64,000 nt of DNA, taken from positions 3,596,001-3,660,000 of the forward strand of contig NZ_LT629799.1 in the NCBI RefSeq assembly GCF_900105785.1, in the 5' to 3' direction. Source of the DNA: Microlunatus sagamiharensis. Its GTDB lineage: Bacteria; Actinomycetota; Actinomycetes; Propionibacteriales; Propionibacteriaceae. Below are positions 52,419 to 61,186 of the stretch, piece after piece (the first letter of the stretch is position 1; each line of letters starts with the position of its first letter). The notes under the pieces were generated by a model. That model did not search any database, was not told the DNA's origin, and worked only from the letters and a program-made list of their open reading frames with translations. Both the position numbers and the translations under genes were made by a program.

Positions 52419-53291
52419 ATGACGGCGCCCGTGCGCGAGAGCACCGACTTCGAGCCGGTCTACCACCACTACGGCCCCCACCGGGCCGGTCTGCCGCCGC
52501 TCGTGCCCTACTTCCGCGAGCTGTGGCACCGGCGCGGCTTCGCCTCGGAGATGAGCCGCGCCACCATGCGCGGGGAGAAGACGTCCACCTTCTTCGGGCA
52601 GGCGTGGCTGGTCATCAACCCGCTGCTGCTGGCCGGCGTCTACTACCTGCTCATCACGATCCTGCGCGGCGGCCACGACCCGAAGGCGTTCGTCCACCTC
52701 ACGCTGGCGCTCTTCGCCTTCCAGCTGGTGTCGAGCTCGATCAACAGCGGCACCAAGTCGGTCGTCTCCTCGGGCAAGCTGCTGATCAACACGGCGTTCC
52801 CGCGCCTGCTCATCCCGCTCTCGGCCGTCCGGACCGCGTTCTTCCGCTTCCTGCCGACCGTGCCGGTCTACTTCGTCTTCCACCTCATCTTCCTGACCGA
52901 CGTGTGGTCGCCGACGATGCTGCTGTCGCTCTACTTCCTCGGCACGATCGTGCTCTTCGGCGCCGGCCTGGCCGCCTTCTTCGCCACGGTGCAGGTCTAC
53001 TTCCGCGACACCTCGAGCTTCCTGCCCTACTTCATCCGGATCTGGATGTACCTCTCGCCGGTGCTGTGGCTGCCGGAGAACGTGGCGCACTTCAACAAGA
53101 CCCTGCTGACGATCATCCAGCTCAACCCGATGTACTCCATGGTCGGCGGCTACACCGAGGCCCTCCAGGAGCAGAAGGTGCCCGACCCCGCGCTCTTCCT
53201 GAGCTCGGGGATCTGGGCCCTGGTCGCCGCGGCCGTCGGGTTCCTCTTCTTCATCTCGCGGGAGCGTGATTTTGCTGTCCGTCTCACCTGA
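52419..53291 (+). CDS. ABC transporter permease, cell-surface polysaccharide exporter (Wzm/TagG type)
   Basis: 290 aa with six TM spans of the ABC2 type. PYFRELWHRRGFASEMSRAT and FFGQAWLVINPLLLAGVYYL are characteristic of O-antigen/teichoic-acid exporters, and YFRDTSSFLPYFIRIWMYLS then PVLWLPENV carries the late signature. Exports a lipid-linked glycan across the membrane, in mycobacteria the galactan precursor. Overlaps the ATPase gene by 26 bp. Confidence 0.9.
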   Translation: MTAPVRESTDFEPVYHHYGPHRAGLPPLVPYFRELWHRRGFASEMSRATMRGEKTSTFFGQAWLVINPLLLAGVYYLLITILRGGHDPKAFVHLTLALFAFQLVSSSINSGTKSVVSSGKLLINTAFPRLLIPLSAVRTAFFRFLPTVPVYFVFHLIFLTDVWSPTMLLSLYFLGTIVLFGAGLAAFFATVQVYFRDTSSFLPYFIRIWMYLSPVLWLPENVAHFNKTLLTIIQLNPMYSMVGGYTEALQEQKVPDPALFLSSGIWALVAAAVGFLFFISRERDFAVRLT

Positions 53292-54081
53292 GGTCGTGGC
53301 CGAGAGCGACCGGTCCCCGTACGCCGTGCGGGTCGAGGACCTCTCGATCACCTACCGCACCACGTTCGAGAAGAAGCCCACGCTCAAGCAGGCGATCACC
53401 CGGCTCGGGCGCGGCCAGCGCGCCGTCAAGGAGATCCAGGCGCTGACCGACGTCTCCTTCGACGTCAAGGTCGGCACGGCGATGGGCATCATCGGCTCCA
53501 ACGGCGCCGGCAAGTCCACCCTGATGCGGGCGATGGCGGGCATCCTGCCGCCGACCACCGGCAAGGTCGAGGTCTGGGGCAAGGCGAGCACGCTGCTCGC
53601 GCTCGGCGTCGGCTTCAACAAGTCGCTCTCCGGCCGGGAGAACATCATCCTCGGCGGGCTCGCCGCGGGGCTCTCCCGCAAGGAGGTCGAGGAGCGCGCC
53701 GACGAGGTCGCGGAGTGGACCGAGCTCGGGGACTTCATCGACATGCCGATGAACACCTACAGCTCCGGCATGGGCGCCCGCGTCGGCTTCTCCGTCGCCG
53801 TGCACATGAAGCCCGACATCCTCATGATCGACGAGGCCCTCTCGACCGGTGACGCCCACTTCCGCGAGAAGGCCAGCGTCAAGATGGCCGAGCTCCGGGA
53901 GAGCGCGCGGGCGATGTTCCTCATCAGCCACGGCCTCAGCAGCATCTCCGAGATGTGCAACGAGTGCATCTGGCTCGACAAGGGCCGCCTGATGATGCGC
54001 GGGGCCCCGGACGAGGTCATCGACGCCTACATGCGGCACGTGAAGGTCAAGAAGTCCGCGACCGCGCTCGAGGAGATGTAG
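53266..54081 (+). CDS. ABC transporter ATPase, polysaccharide export (Wzt/TagH type)
   Basis: 271 aa. Walker A MGIIGSNGAGKSTLMRAMAG, Q-loop region LGVGFNKSLSGRENI, signature YSSGMGARVGFSVAVHM, Walker B ILMIDEALSTGD, H-loop LISHGLSSISEMC. Ends after the nucleotide-binding domain, so it lacks the C-terminal glycan-binding domain that some Wzt proteins use for substrate recognition. GTG 53266 starts inside the permease gene. Confidence 0.9.
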   Translation: MILLSVSPEVVAESDRSPYAVRVEDLSITYRTTFEKKPTLKQAITRLGRGQRAVKEIQALTDVSFDVKVGTAMGIIGSNGAGKSTLMRAMAGILPPTTGKVEVWGKASTLLALGVGFNKSLSGRENIILGGLAAGLSRKEVEERADEVAEWTELGDFIDMPMNTYSSGMGARVGFSVAVHMKPDILMIDEALSTGDAHFREKASVKMAELRESARAMFLISHGLSSISEMCNECIWLDKGRLMMRGAPDEVIDAYMRHVKVKKSATALEEM

Positions 54082-54251
54082 GAAGAACCGAGCTCTGCCC
54101 TCTGTCCTCGCTCCGCTCGGACGCGCCTTGCGCTCCGGTCCTCCGCCTTCCTCCCTCCCGGCGACGCCGACGAAGAACGTGTCGACGTCGCCGTCCGGTC
54201 GTCCAGGCGGAGGCGCGCAAGGCGGCTGTGGCTCCGGAGGAGACCTGCCGG

Positions 54252-54659
54252 TCACGACTTCTGCGCGGCGTTGCCTCTCTCGAGGCGCCAGCGCAGGAAG
54301 TCGGCGAGGCCGCCGGTCTCGCCGTCCTTGCCGCCGCGGCCGACCTCGAGCGGCGGCGGGGTCGGGCGCAAGCGCACCCCGGTGAAGCGCTCGCGCAGGC
54401 CGCCCGGGACGGTCAGGACGTAGTACGCGCCGTCGTCGCCGACCGCGACGCTCTTGTTGAGCCGCAGGTACCAGCCGGTCTTGTCCGTCCTCACGCCGTG
54501 GCCGTCGTAGAGCGTGGCCCGCAGCGGCTCGGGGGCGATGCCCCGCTCGCGGGCCTGCACGAGGAAGTCGTCGATGAGCACCTGCGCCTCGCGCGACTCG
54601 GCCCGGTCCTTGGCCGCGGCGAGCTCGGCGCGGCGGGCGGCTTCCTCGGCGCGTGACAC
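54252..54659 (-). CDS. Conserved hypothetical protein (135 aa)
   Basis: Helical, charged N-terminus (MSRAEEAARRAELAAAKDRA) and a beta-type centre (LRATLYDGHGVRTDKTGWYL, RLNKSVAVGDDGAYYVLTVP), as in a small family found in actinobacterial cores. Cytoplasmic. Convergent with the Wzm/Wzt operon. No function known. Confidence 0.65.
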   Translation of the reverse strand: MSRAEEAARRAELAAAKDRAESREAQVLIDDFLVQARERGIAPEPLRATLYDGHGVRTDKTGWYLRLNKSVAVGDDGAYYVLTVPGGLRERFTGVRLRPTPPPLEVGRGGKDGETGGLADFLRWRLERGNAAQKS

Positions 54660-54794
54660 GCCCGCACCCTAGGCGTCCTCCGGGCGTGGAACCATCCGAC
54701 CCCCCACCGGCGTTGGGCTCCTGGGCGCCGCGGAGCACGGCCGCACGCCCGTCCCCCGTAGACTCCCGTGCTCTCCCGACGCAAGGACGACGCA

Positions 54795-55826
54795 GTGAGC
54801 CAGACCGCCGACGGCACGACGCCGGCACCCGGAGGGCCGACCGGACCCGTGTCGCCCGCACCCCGGCGGCGGGTCCTGCGGCGCGTCGTCGTGGCGGTCG
54901 CCGCGGTGCTCGTGGTCGCCCTGGTGGGCGTGGGCGCGTACGCCTGGACGATCAACCGGCAGATCACCAGCAACATCCAGCGCGGCATCGAGCTCCCGCC
55001 GGCGACGCCGTCGGGCTCGGCGTCCAGCGCGCAGCCCCGCGAGACCGGCGAGCTCAACTACGTCCTGCTCGGCTCCGACAGCCGCGACGACGCCGACCCG
55101 GCCGACGGCCGCAGCGACTCGATCATGGTCGTGCACCTGAACAAGGCGCGCGACCAGGCGTACATCACCTCGTTCCCCCGTGACATGTACGTCGACGTCC
55201 CCGGCTACGGCAAGAACAAGATCAACGCCGCCTTCGAGCTGGGCGGGCCGACGCTGACGGTCAAGACGCTCGAGGAGCTGACCGGCGCGACGATGGACCA
55301 CGTCGTGCTGGTGAACTTCGACGGCTTCATCGACCTGACGACCGACCTCGGCGGCGTCACCGTGGAGAACAAGACGGCCTTCAGCTCCCACGGCTACGAC
55401 TACCCCAAGGGCAAGATCACGATCGAGGGCAAGCGCGCGCTGTGGTTCGTCCGCGAGCGCCACTCGCTCCCGGGCGGCGACCTGGACCGGGCGGCCAACC
55501 AGCGTGACGTCATCAAGGCGATCGTCGCCAAGGGCCTCAGCGCCGGCGTGGTCTCGGACCCGGTCAAGTTCAGCGCCTTCGTCGGCAACCTGTCCAAGCA
55601 CCTGACCGTGGACAACAGCCTGAGCGACGCCGACATCCGCTCGACCGCGCTGTCGCTGCGGCTGAGCGCCAAGGACATCGACCTGCTCCAGGCCCCGATC
55701 TCGGGCTTCCAGATGATCGGCGGGCAGGACGTCGACGTGGTCGACCAGGTCAAGATGGCCCAGCTGGGCAAGGCCTTGCGCAACGACACGATGGCGGCCT
55801 ACCTCGCCAAGAACCCGCAGACGTGA
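54795..55826 (+). CDS. LCP (LytR-CpsA-Psr) family glycopolymer ligase
   Basis: 343 aa from GTG 54795 with AAGGA 7 nt upstream; GTG 54768 is an alternative. TM anchor (VVVAVAAVLVVALVGVGAYA), then the LCP domain: NYVLLGSDSRDD, SDSIMVVHLNKARDQAYITS then FPRDMYVDVPGYGKNKINAA, and WFVRERHSLPGGDLDRAANQ with the Arg/Asp residues that hold the polyprenyl pyrophosphate. Attaches glycopolymers such as galactan or teichoic-acid-like chains to peptidoglycan, consistent with the exporter two genes upstream. TAGACT (54758-54763) is a likely -10. Confidence 0.9.
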   Translation: MSQTADGTTPAPGGPTGPVSPAPRRRVLRRVVVAVAAVLVVALVGVGAYAWTINRQITSNIQRGIELPPATPSGSASSAQPRETGELNYVLLGSDSRDDADPADGRSDSIMVVHLNKARDQAYITSFPRDMYVDVPGYGKNKINAAFELGGPTLTVKTLEELTGATMDHVVLVNFDGFIDLTTDLGGVTVENKTAFSSHGYDYPKGKITIEGKRALWFVRERHSLPGGDLDRAANQRDVIKAIVAKGLSAGVVSDPVKFSAFVGNLSKHLTVDNSLSDADIRSTALSLRLSAKDIDLLQAPISGFQMIGGQDVDVVDQVKMAQLGKALRNDTMAAYLAKNPQT

Positions 55827-55848
55827 GCCGCCGTCCGGTCGTGCGCCG

Positions 55849-57186
55849 GTGAGCTTCGTCGCCGGCCTGCGCCGCCTGGGGCGCCACCGGCTGTTCCGTC
55901 AGCTGCTCGTCGTCCGCGTCGCGATCCAGGGCGCCGACGGCCTCCTGCAGGTCGCGCTCGCCTCGTTCGTCCTGTTCTCCCCCGAGCGCCAGCCCGACGC
56001 GGCGTCGATCGCGGCCGTCCTCGCGGTCACCCTGCTGCCCTTCTCCGTGCTCGGGCCCTTCGTCAGCGTGACGATCGACCGCTTCTCGCGGCGCCAGATC
56101 CTGCTGGTCGGCGCCGTCGGCGAGGCCGTCCTCGCGCTCGCGCTGGCGGGCGTCGTCGGCAGCGGCTCCCGCTCGGGCGCCTCCGAGGTCGCGGTCTACG
56201 GCATCGTCCTGCTCAGCATCAGCCTCACCCGCTACCTGCTCGCCGCGCTCTCGGCGTCGCTGCCGCACACCATCGACCCGGACGAGTACCTCGTCGCCAA
56301 CGCCGTCGTGCCCACGGTGGGGCCGGCGGGGGTCCTGGTCGGCGCCGGCGTCGGCACCGCCCTGCGCCTCGTGCTCGGTCGGCTGGTGCCGGACTACCTG
56401 GCCAACGCGGTGCTGTTCGTCGTCGTCGCCGTGGCCTTCGTCGTCGCCGGCCTGCTCGCGCTGCGGATCCCACGCCGGGCGCTGGGCCCGGACCAGACGA
56501 CCACCGCGGCGCGTGCGGGCGACGTCCTGCACGGGCTGGTCGAGGCGGTGCGGCACCTGCGGGCCCGCCCCGAGGCCGGCCTGGGCCTGCTGACGATCGG
56601 TGCGCACCGCATCGTCTACGGCGTCGTCACCGTCGCCACGATCCTCGTGTACCGCAACTACTTCCACGCCGTCACCGACGTCGAGCCGGCCATCGCCGAC
56701 CTCGGCGTCCTCGTGGTGGCCACGGCCGTCGGGTTCGTCGCCGCCGCCGCCCTGGCCCCGCCGCTGTCCGCGCGCTTCGGCATCCGCGCCGTCGTCGTCG
56801 GCTGCCTGCTCGGCTCGGCCGTCGTCCAGCTGCTGCCGGGCGCGATCTACAGCCGGGTGCCGCTGCTGGTCGCCGCCTTCCTGCTCGGCCTCGGCGCGCA
56901 GGTCATCAAGATCTGCGTCGACACCCTCGTCCAGGCCCACGTCGACGACGACGTCAAGGGCCGCACGTTCGTCCTCTACGACATGGTCTTCAACGTCGCG
57001 CTGGTGCTCGCCGCGGCGGTCGGCGCGCTGGTCCTGCCCACCGACGGGCGCTCGATCCCGGTCCTCGCGGTGCTCGCGGCCTGCTACCTGGCGACCGGCG
57101 TCGCCTTCGCGGTCGTCAGCCGCCGGCTGCACCTCGACCGGGGCACCGAGTCCCTGCGGACCGGCACCCGGGCAGCCGAGGCCTGA
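55849..57186 (+). CDS. MFS transporter
   Basis: 445 aa, 12 TM. GTG start 23 bp after the LCP gene, so probably cotranscribed. Motif-A-like SVTIDRFSRRQILLVGAVGE after TM2, and second-half loop PPLSARFGIRAVVVGCLLGS. Resembles MFS permeases conserved next to LCP or polysaccharide genes. Substrate unknown. Convergent with the tRNA nucleotidyltransferase. Confidence 0.85.
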   Translation: MSFVAGLRRLGRHRLFRQLLVVRVAIQGADGLLQVALASFVLFSPERQPDAASIAAVLAVTLLPFSVLGPFVSVTIDRFSRRQILLVGAVGEAVLALALAGVVGSGSRSGASEVAVYGIVLLSISLTRYLLAALSASLPHTIDPDEYLVANAVVPTVGPAGVLVGAGVGTALRLVLGRLVPDYLANAVLFVVVAVAFVVAGLLALRIPRRALGPDQTTTAARAGDVLHGLVEAVRHLRARPEAGLGLLTIGAHRIVYGVVTVATILVYRNYFHAVTDVEPAIADLGVLVVATAVGFVAAAALAPPLSARFGIRAVVVGCLLGSAVVQLLPGAIYSRVPLLVAAFLLGLGAQVIKICVDTLVQAHVDDDVKGRTFVLYDMVFNVALVLAAAVGALVLPTDGRSIPVLAVLAACYLATGVAFAVVSRRLHLDRGTESLRTGTRAAEA

Positions 57187-57192
57187 GCCCGG

Positions 57193-58725
57193 TCAGCGGG
57201 GCTGCCGCTCCCACCAGGCGAGCAGCTCCTCGCGGGCCCGCTCCGGCCCGAGCGGACCGTCGTCGATGCGGCGCTCGAGCAGGTGGGCGTACGCCTGGCC
57301 GACGACCCGGCCCGGGCCGACGCCGAGGATCTCCATGATTGCGTTGCCGTCGAGGTCGGGGCGGAGCGCGCCGAGCTCCTCCTCCTCGGCGAGCACGGCG
57401 ATGCGCTCCTCGAGGTCGTCGTACGCCGCCGACAGCCGCGCCGCCCGCGCCCGGTTGCGGGTGGTGCAGTCGGCCCGCGTGAGGATGTGCAGCCGCTCGA
57501 GCTCGTCCCCGGCGTCGCGGACGTAGCGGCGCACGGCCGAGTCGGTCCAGCCGCCGCCCTCGGCGACCCCGGCGCCGTAGCCGTGGAAGCGCAGGTGCAG
57601 GGCGATGAGCTCCGAGACCGCCTTGACCACGTCGCCGGGGTAGCGCAGCGCGGTCAGCCGCTTGCGGGCCATCTTGGCGCCGACCACGTCGTGGTGGTGG
57701 AAGGAGACCTTGCCGCCCGCCTCGAACTGCCGGGTGCGCGGCTTGCCGATGTCGTGCAGCAGCGCGGCGAGGCGGTTGACCAGGTCCGGGCGGGCGGGCA
57801 GGCGCGGCTCGAGCTCGATGGCCTGGTCGAGCACGGTGAGGCTGTGCTCGTAGACGTCCTTGTGCCGGTGGTGCTCGTCGACCTCGAGCTGCAGGGCCGG
57901 CAGCTCCGGCAGCACGTGGGCGGCCAGCCCGGTGCCGACGAGCAGGTCGAGCCCGGGACGCGGGTGGTCGGCCAGCAGCAGCTTGCTCAGCTCGTCGCGC
58001 ACCCGCTCGGCCGAGACGATGGCGATCCGGTCCGACATCGCCTCCATGGCCATCACGACGTCGGGCGCGGGGACCATCCCCAGCTGGGCGGCGAACCGCG
58101 CGGCACGCATCATCCGCAGCGGGTCGTCGCTGAAGGACTCCTCCGGCTCGGCCGGGGTCATGAGGATCTTGCGGGCCAGGTGGCGCAGGCCGCCGTACGG
58201 GTCGACGAAGCGTCGCGAGGGCAGCTCGAGGGCCATCGCGTTGACCGTGAAGTCGCGGCGCAGCAGGTCGCCCTCGACCGTGTCGCCGAAGGCGACGGCG
58301 GGCTTGCGGCTGTCGGCGTCGTACGCGTCGGAGCGGAAGGTCGTGACCTCCACCACCCACGTCGTGCCGGTGGCCTCGTCGAGCACCTGGCAGCCGACGG
58401 TGCCGAACTCCTTGCCGATCGTCCACACCGCGGGGGAGAAGCGGCGCAGCAGCGCCTCGATGTCGTCTGGGCGGGCCGAGGTCGTGAAGTCGAGGTCGGT
58501 GACGCCGCCGGCACCGAGCCGGCCGAGCAGGGCGTCGCGCACGCTGCCGCCGACCAGGAAGAGCGTGTGGCCCGCGTCGACGAAGAGCCCGGCGAGGCGG
58601 TCGGCGACCGGCGTCAGCCGCAGCAGCGCGGCCAGCGACTCCTGCTGGACCTCGTCGAGGCCGCCCGGGGGGACCGTCGCGTCGCCGGAGGAGGGCTGGG
58701 CGGACGCCGGGAGGGGACTGGGCAC
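57193..58725 (-). CDS. cca: CCA tRNA nucleotidyltransferase
   Basis: 510 aa. Class II nucleotidyltransferase head: LFLVGGSVRDALLGRLGAGG, VTDLDFTTSARPDDIEALLR (catalytic DxD), RRDFTVNAMA, the RNA-binding domain DDPLRMMRAARFAAQLGM, then an HD domain (LVNRLAALLHDIGKPRTRQF) with SFHHHDVVGAKM. Adds or repairs the 3' CCA of tRNAs, needed here since the tRNA-Leu gene lacks CCA. GTG 58725 has TAGAGT 8 nt upstream, suggesting a leaderless transcript. Matches pcnA of mycobacteria by position. Confidence 0.95.
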   Translation of the reverse strand: MPSPLPASAQPSSGDATVPPGGLDEVQQESLAALLRLTPVADRLAGLFVDAGHTLFLVGGSVRDALLGRLGAGGVTDLDFTTSARPDDIEALLRRFSPAVWTIGKEFGTVGCQVLDEATGTTWVVEVTTFRSDAYDADSRKPAVAFGDTVEGDLLRRDFTVNAMALELPSRRFVDPYGGLRHLARKILMTPAEPEESFSDDPLRMMRAARFAAQLGMVPAPDVVMAMEAMSDRIAIVSAERVRDELSKLLLADHPRPGLDLLVGTGLAAHVLPELPALQLEVDEHHRHKDVYEHSLTVLDQAIELEPRLPARPDLVNRLAALLHDIGKPRTRQFEAGGKVSFHHHDVVGAKMARKRLTALRYPGDVVKAVSELIALHLRFHGYGAGVAEGGGWTDSAVRRYVRDAGDELERLHILTRADCTTRNRARAARLSAAYDDLEERIAVLAEEEELGALRPDLDGNAIMEILGVGPGRVVGQAYAHLLERRIDDGPLGPERAREELLAWWERQPR

Positions 58726-58840
58726 GGCGTTCCACTCTACCGGCGGCGACCGGTGGGGACCGGCCGTCGTCGGGGGCCGGTGGACACCGACGGCCCGCCG
58801 GACGCCCCGCCGGAGACGGGGGACCCCTGCCCGCCGCCCG

Positions 58841-58846
58841 TAGGAT
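58841..58846 (+). promoter_or_regulatory. -10-like hexamer TAGGAT for leaderless DUF6049 gene
   Basis: Six nt before the ATG at 58853; divergent from the cca promoter (TAGAGT, 58734-58739 reverse). Confidence 0.45.
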
Positions 58847-58852
58847 GAGGCG

Positions 58853-61186
58853 ATGAGCAGGCGGGGCACGCGGGTCCGCGTGCACCCCGCGGGTGCACGC
58901 CCCGGCGACGACCCCGCAGCCGTTCCTCCCGCCGTCCGCCCTCGGCCCGGCCGACCCGCCGCTGCCCCGCTCCGCGTCGGCGTGTGCGCCCTCGCCCTCG
59001 GCCTCGCCGCGGGGGTCGCCGGGGTGCTCGGCCTGGCCGGGCCGACCACGTCGGCCGCGGCCGCCGAGCCCGAGGCGCTGGCCTCGATCACCCTCACCTC
59101 GATCTCGCCGTCGCTGCCCGAGCGTGACGGGACGATCACCCTCAAGGGCCGCGTCACCAACACGAGCAAGGACCCGATCGTCCGCCCGCAGGCGTGCTTC
59201 TGGCGCGACCAGTCCCCGATCACGGCGGCCGACGGGCTCGAGTCCGCGCTCGACTCGGACTCCAACCAGCCCCTCGGCAGCCGGCTCTGCACCGCGCTCG
59301 GCACGTACGACGACCTCTACGAGCCCGACCGGCCCGACCTCGCCCCCGGGGCGTCCGCGGCCTTCACCGTGAGCGCCAGCGTCGCCGACCTCGCGCTGGC
59401 GCCGACCGACGGCGTCTACCTCGTGGGCGTGCACGTCCTGCAGAACGGCGTGCCGATCGCCGTCGGGCGCACCCGCGTCTTCGTCCCCGTGCTGTCCGCG
59501 GAGCCGGCGCGCACCACGCGCACGGCCACGCTGGTCGTCCTGGACTCCCGGCCCTCCTGGCTCGGCCCCGGGCTGCTCTCCGACGACCACCTCGCCCGGG
59601 AGGTCGCCCCGGGCGGGCGGCTCCGGGCGCTGCTCGACGCGGCCGGGCGCGAGGACGCGAGCTACGCCGTCGACCCGGCGCTGGTCGACGAGCTGGAGAC
59701 GGTGCGGGACGGCTACCAGGTGCGGACCGCCGACGGCGGCACGGCGCCGGGACCGGGCCAGGCCGACGCCGCGCGCTGGCTGTCCGAGCTCTCCGACCTG
59801 CGGGCCGAGCACGACGGCTACCGGCTGCTGTTCGGCTCCCCCGACGTCGCCGCGCTCGCCCACAACCGCCAGACGAGCGTCCTCGACGCCGCCGCAGCGG
59901 CGGGCCGGCGGGTGGCGGCCACGGCCGACCTGCCGCTGCTCGTGCTGCCGCCCGGCGGCGCCGCCGACACCACGACCCTCCGGGCGGCGGCCGCCCTGTC
60001 GCCCCGGGCCGTGCTCATCTCCGACTTCGCGACCCGTGGCGCCGGCCCGCTGCTGGAGACGAGCAGCGGCACCCGGGTGCTGGCCTACACCGCCGGCTCG
60101 CTCGGCGGCGGGCCGGGTCCCGACCCCCGCGACGACGCCGTGCACATCCAGCAGCGCTCCCTGGCGGCCTCCTGGGTCGAGACGCAGACCGCGCCGGACG
60201 GTTCCGGGACCGCCGGGGCGAGCTCCGGGGACGGCTCCGGGGGGTCCGGTGCAGAGGACGGCGTCGCCCACCTGCGCCTCGTCCGGACCAAGGCCCAGGC
60301 GACCTCCACCGGCCGCAGCGACCCGCCCTGGACCGAGGCGACCCCGCTGAGCGACCTGCTCGAGCGGACCCCGCAGCCCTGGGGCGGCACGCTGCGCTAC
60401 GCCTCGTCCTCCTCCGACGACGAGCTCGGCGCCGGACAGCTCGCGGCCGTGGACCGGCTGGAGCAGGCCGAGCGGACCTGGACCGACCTGCTCGTCCACC
60501 CCGACGAGGCCGCCGAGGCCGCCGACGCCGCCGTGGCGCGGGCCGCGAGCGGCAGCTGGCGCGGCGAGCAGAGCGCGAGCAGCGCGTACGTGGCGCCCCA
60601 GCTGGCCAGCCTCGACACCCGGCTGACCGAGCAGGTGCGCATCAGCAGCAGCCGCAAGGTCTCGACCGTCGCCCAGCAGGGCGTCGAGTTCCCGATCACC
60701 ATCCGCAACGACCTCGCGCCCGAGGCCGGCGGCGGCACCGACGACCCCGCCGCGATCCGGGTGCGGCTCGACTTCGTCTCCGACAACGCCCAGCGCCTCA
60801 CCATCAAGCCGCTGACCTCGCAGACCGTCGGGGTCCTCGCGCCCGACTCCGGTTTCACGGGGAACGCCGAGGTCACCGCCCGGGCCAACGGCACCGTCCC
60901 GGTCCTGGCCCAGCTCTACACCGAGTCGGGGCGCAAGGTCGGGCGTCCGGTGCCGATCGAGGTGCGCGTGACGCAGAACGGCACGACCGGCTGGGCGATC
61001 GCGGTCGTCGCCGGCATCGTGCTCATCGGCTCGACCACCTGGCGCATCCGCCAGGTCGGGCGCGAGCGCGCCCGCCAGGCCGAGGCCGCCGCCACGCCGG
61101 CGGACGGCCCCGGCGCGGGTGCGCTGGGCTCGGTCCCCTCCACCGAGCTGGGCGCCGAGCACGACGACGCCGCGGTGGGCAGCTGA
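58853..61186 (+). CDS. DUF6049 secreted/membrane protein
   Basis: 777 aa. N-terminal signal-anchor (LRVGVCALALGLAAGVAGVL), a large extracytoplasmic region starting with a beta-sandwich (SITLTSISPSLPERDGTITL then KGRVTNTSKDPI), a Gly/Ser-rich loop near residue 460, and a C-terminal TM (WAIAVVAGIVLIGSTTW) with a short cytoplasmic tail. Counterpart of mycobacterial Rv3909, always found just before murJ; role in envelope assembly inferred from that linkage. Stop overlaps the murJ start. Confidence 0.9.
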   Translation: MSRRGTRVRVHPAGARPGDDPAAVPPAVRPRPGRPAAAPLRVGVCALALGLAAGVAGVLGLAGPTTSAAAAEPEALASITLTSISPSLPERDGTITLKGRVTNTSKDPIVRPQACFWRDQSPITAADGLESALDSDSNQPLGSRLCTALGTYDDLYEPDRPDLAPGASAAFTVSASVADLALAPTDGVYLVGVHVLQNGVPIAVGRTRVFVPVLSAEPARTTRTATLVVLDSRPSWLGPGLLSDDHLAREVAPGGRLRALLDAAGREDASYAVDPALVDELETVRDGYQVRTADGGTAPGPGQADAARWLSELSDLRAEHDGYRLLFGSPDVAALAHNRQTSVLDAAAAAGRRVAATADLPLLVLPPGGAADTTTLRAAAALSPRAVLISDFATRGAGPLLETSSGTRVLAYTAGSLGGGPGPDPRDDAVHIQQRSLAASWVETQTAPDGSGTAGASSGDGSGGSGAEDGVAHLRLVRTKAQATSTGRSDPPWTEATPLSDLLERTPQPWGGTLRYASSSSDDELGAGQLAAVDRLEQAERTWTDLLVHPDEAAEAADAAVARAASGSWRGEQSASSAYVAPQLASLDTRLTEQVRISSSRKVSTVAQQGVEFPITIRNDLAPEAGGGTDDPAAIRVRLDFVSDNAQRLTIKPLTSQTVGVLAPDSGFTGNAEVTARANGTVPVLAQLYTESGRKVGRPVPIEVRVTQNGTTGWAIAVVAGIVLIGSTTWRIRQVGRERARQAEAAATPADGPGAGALGSVPSTELGAEHDDAAVGS

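Noticed and set aside
57116-61162. Minus-strand open frame of over 1300 codons across cca and DUF6049
   Set aside because: Shadow of the real genes; sequence is repetitive Gly/Arg/Ala and overlaps conserved CCA-transferase and DUF6049 frames.
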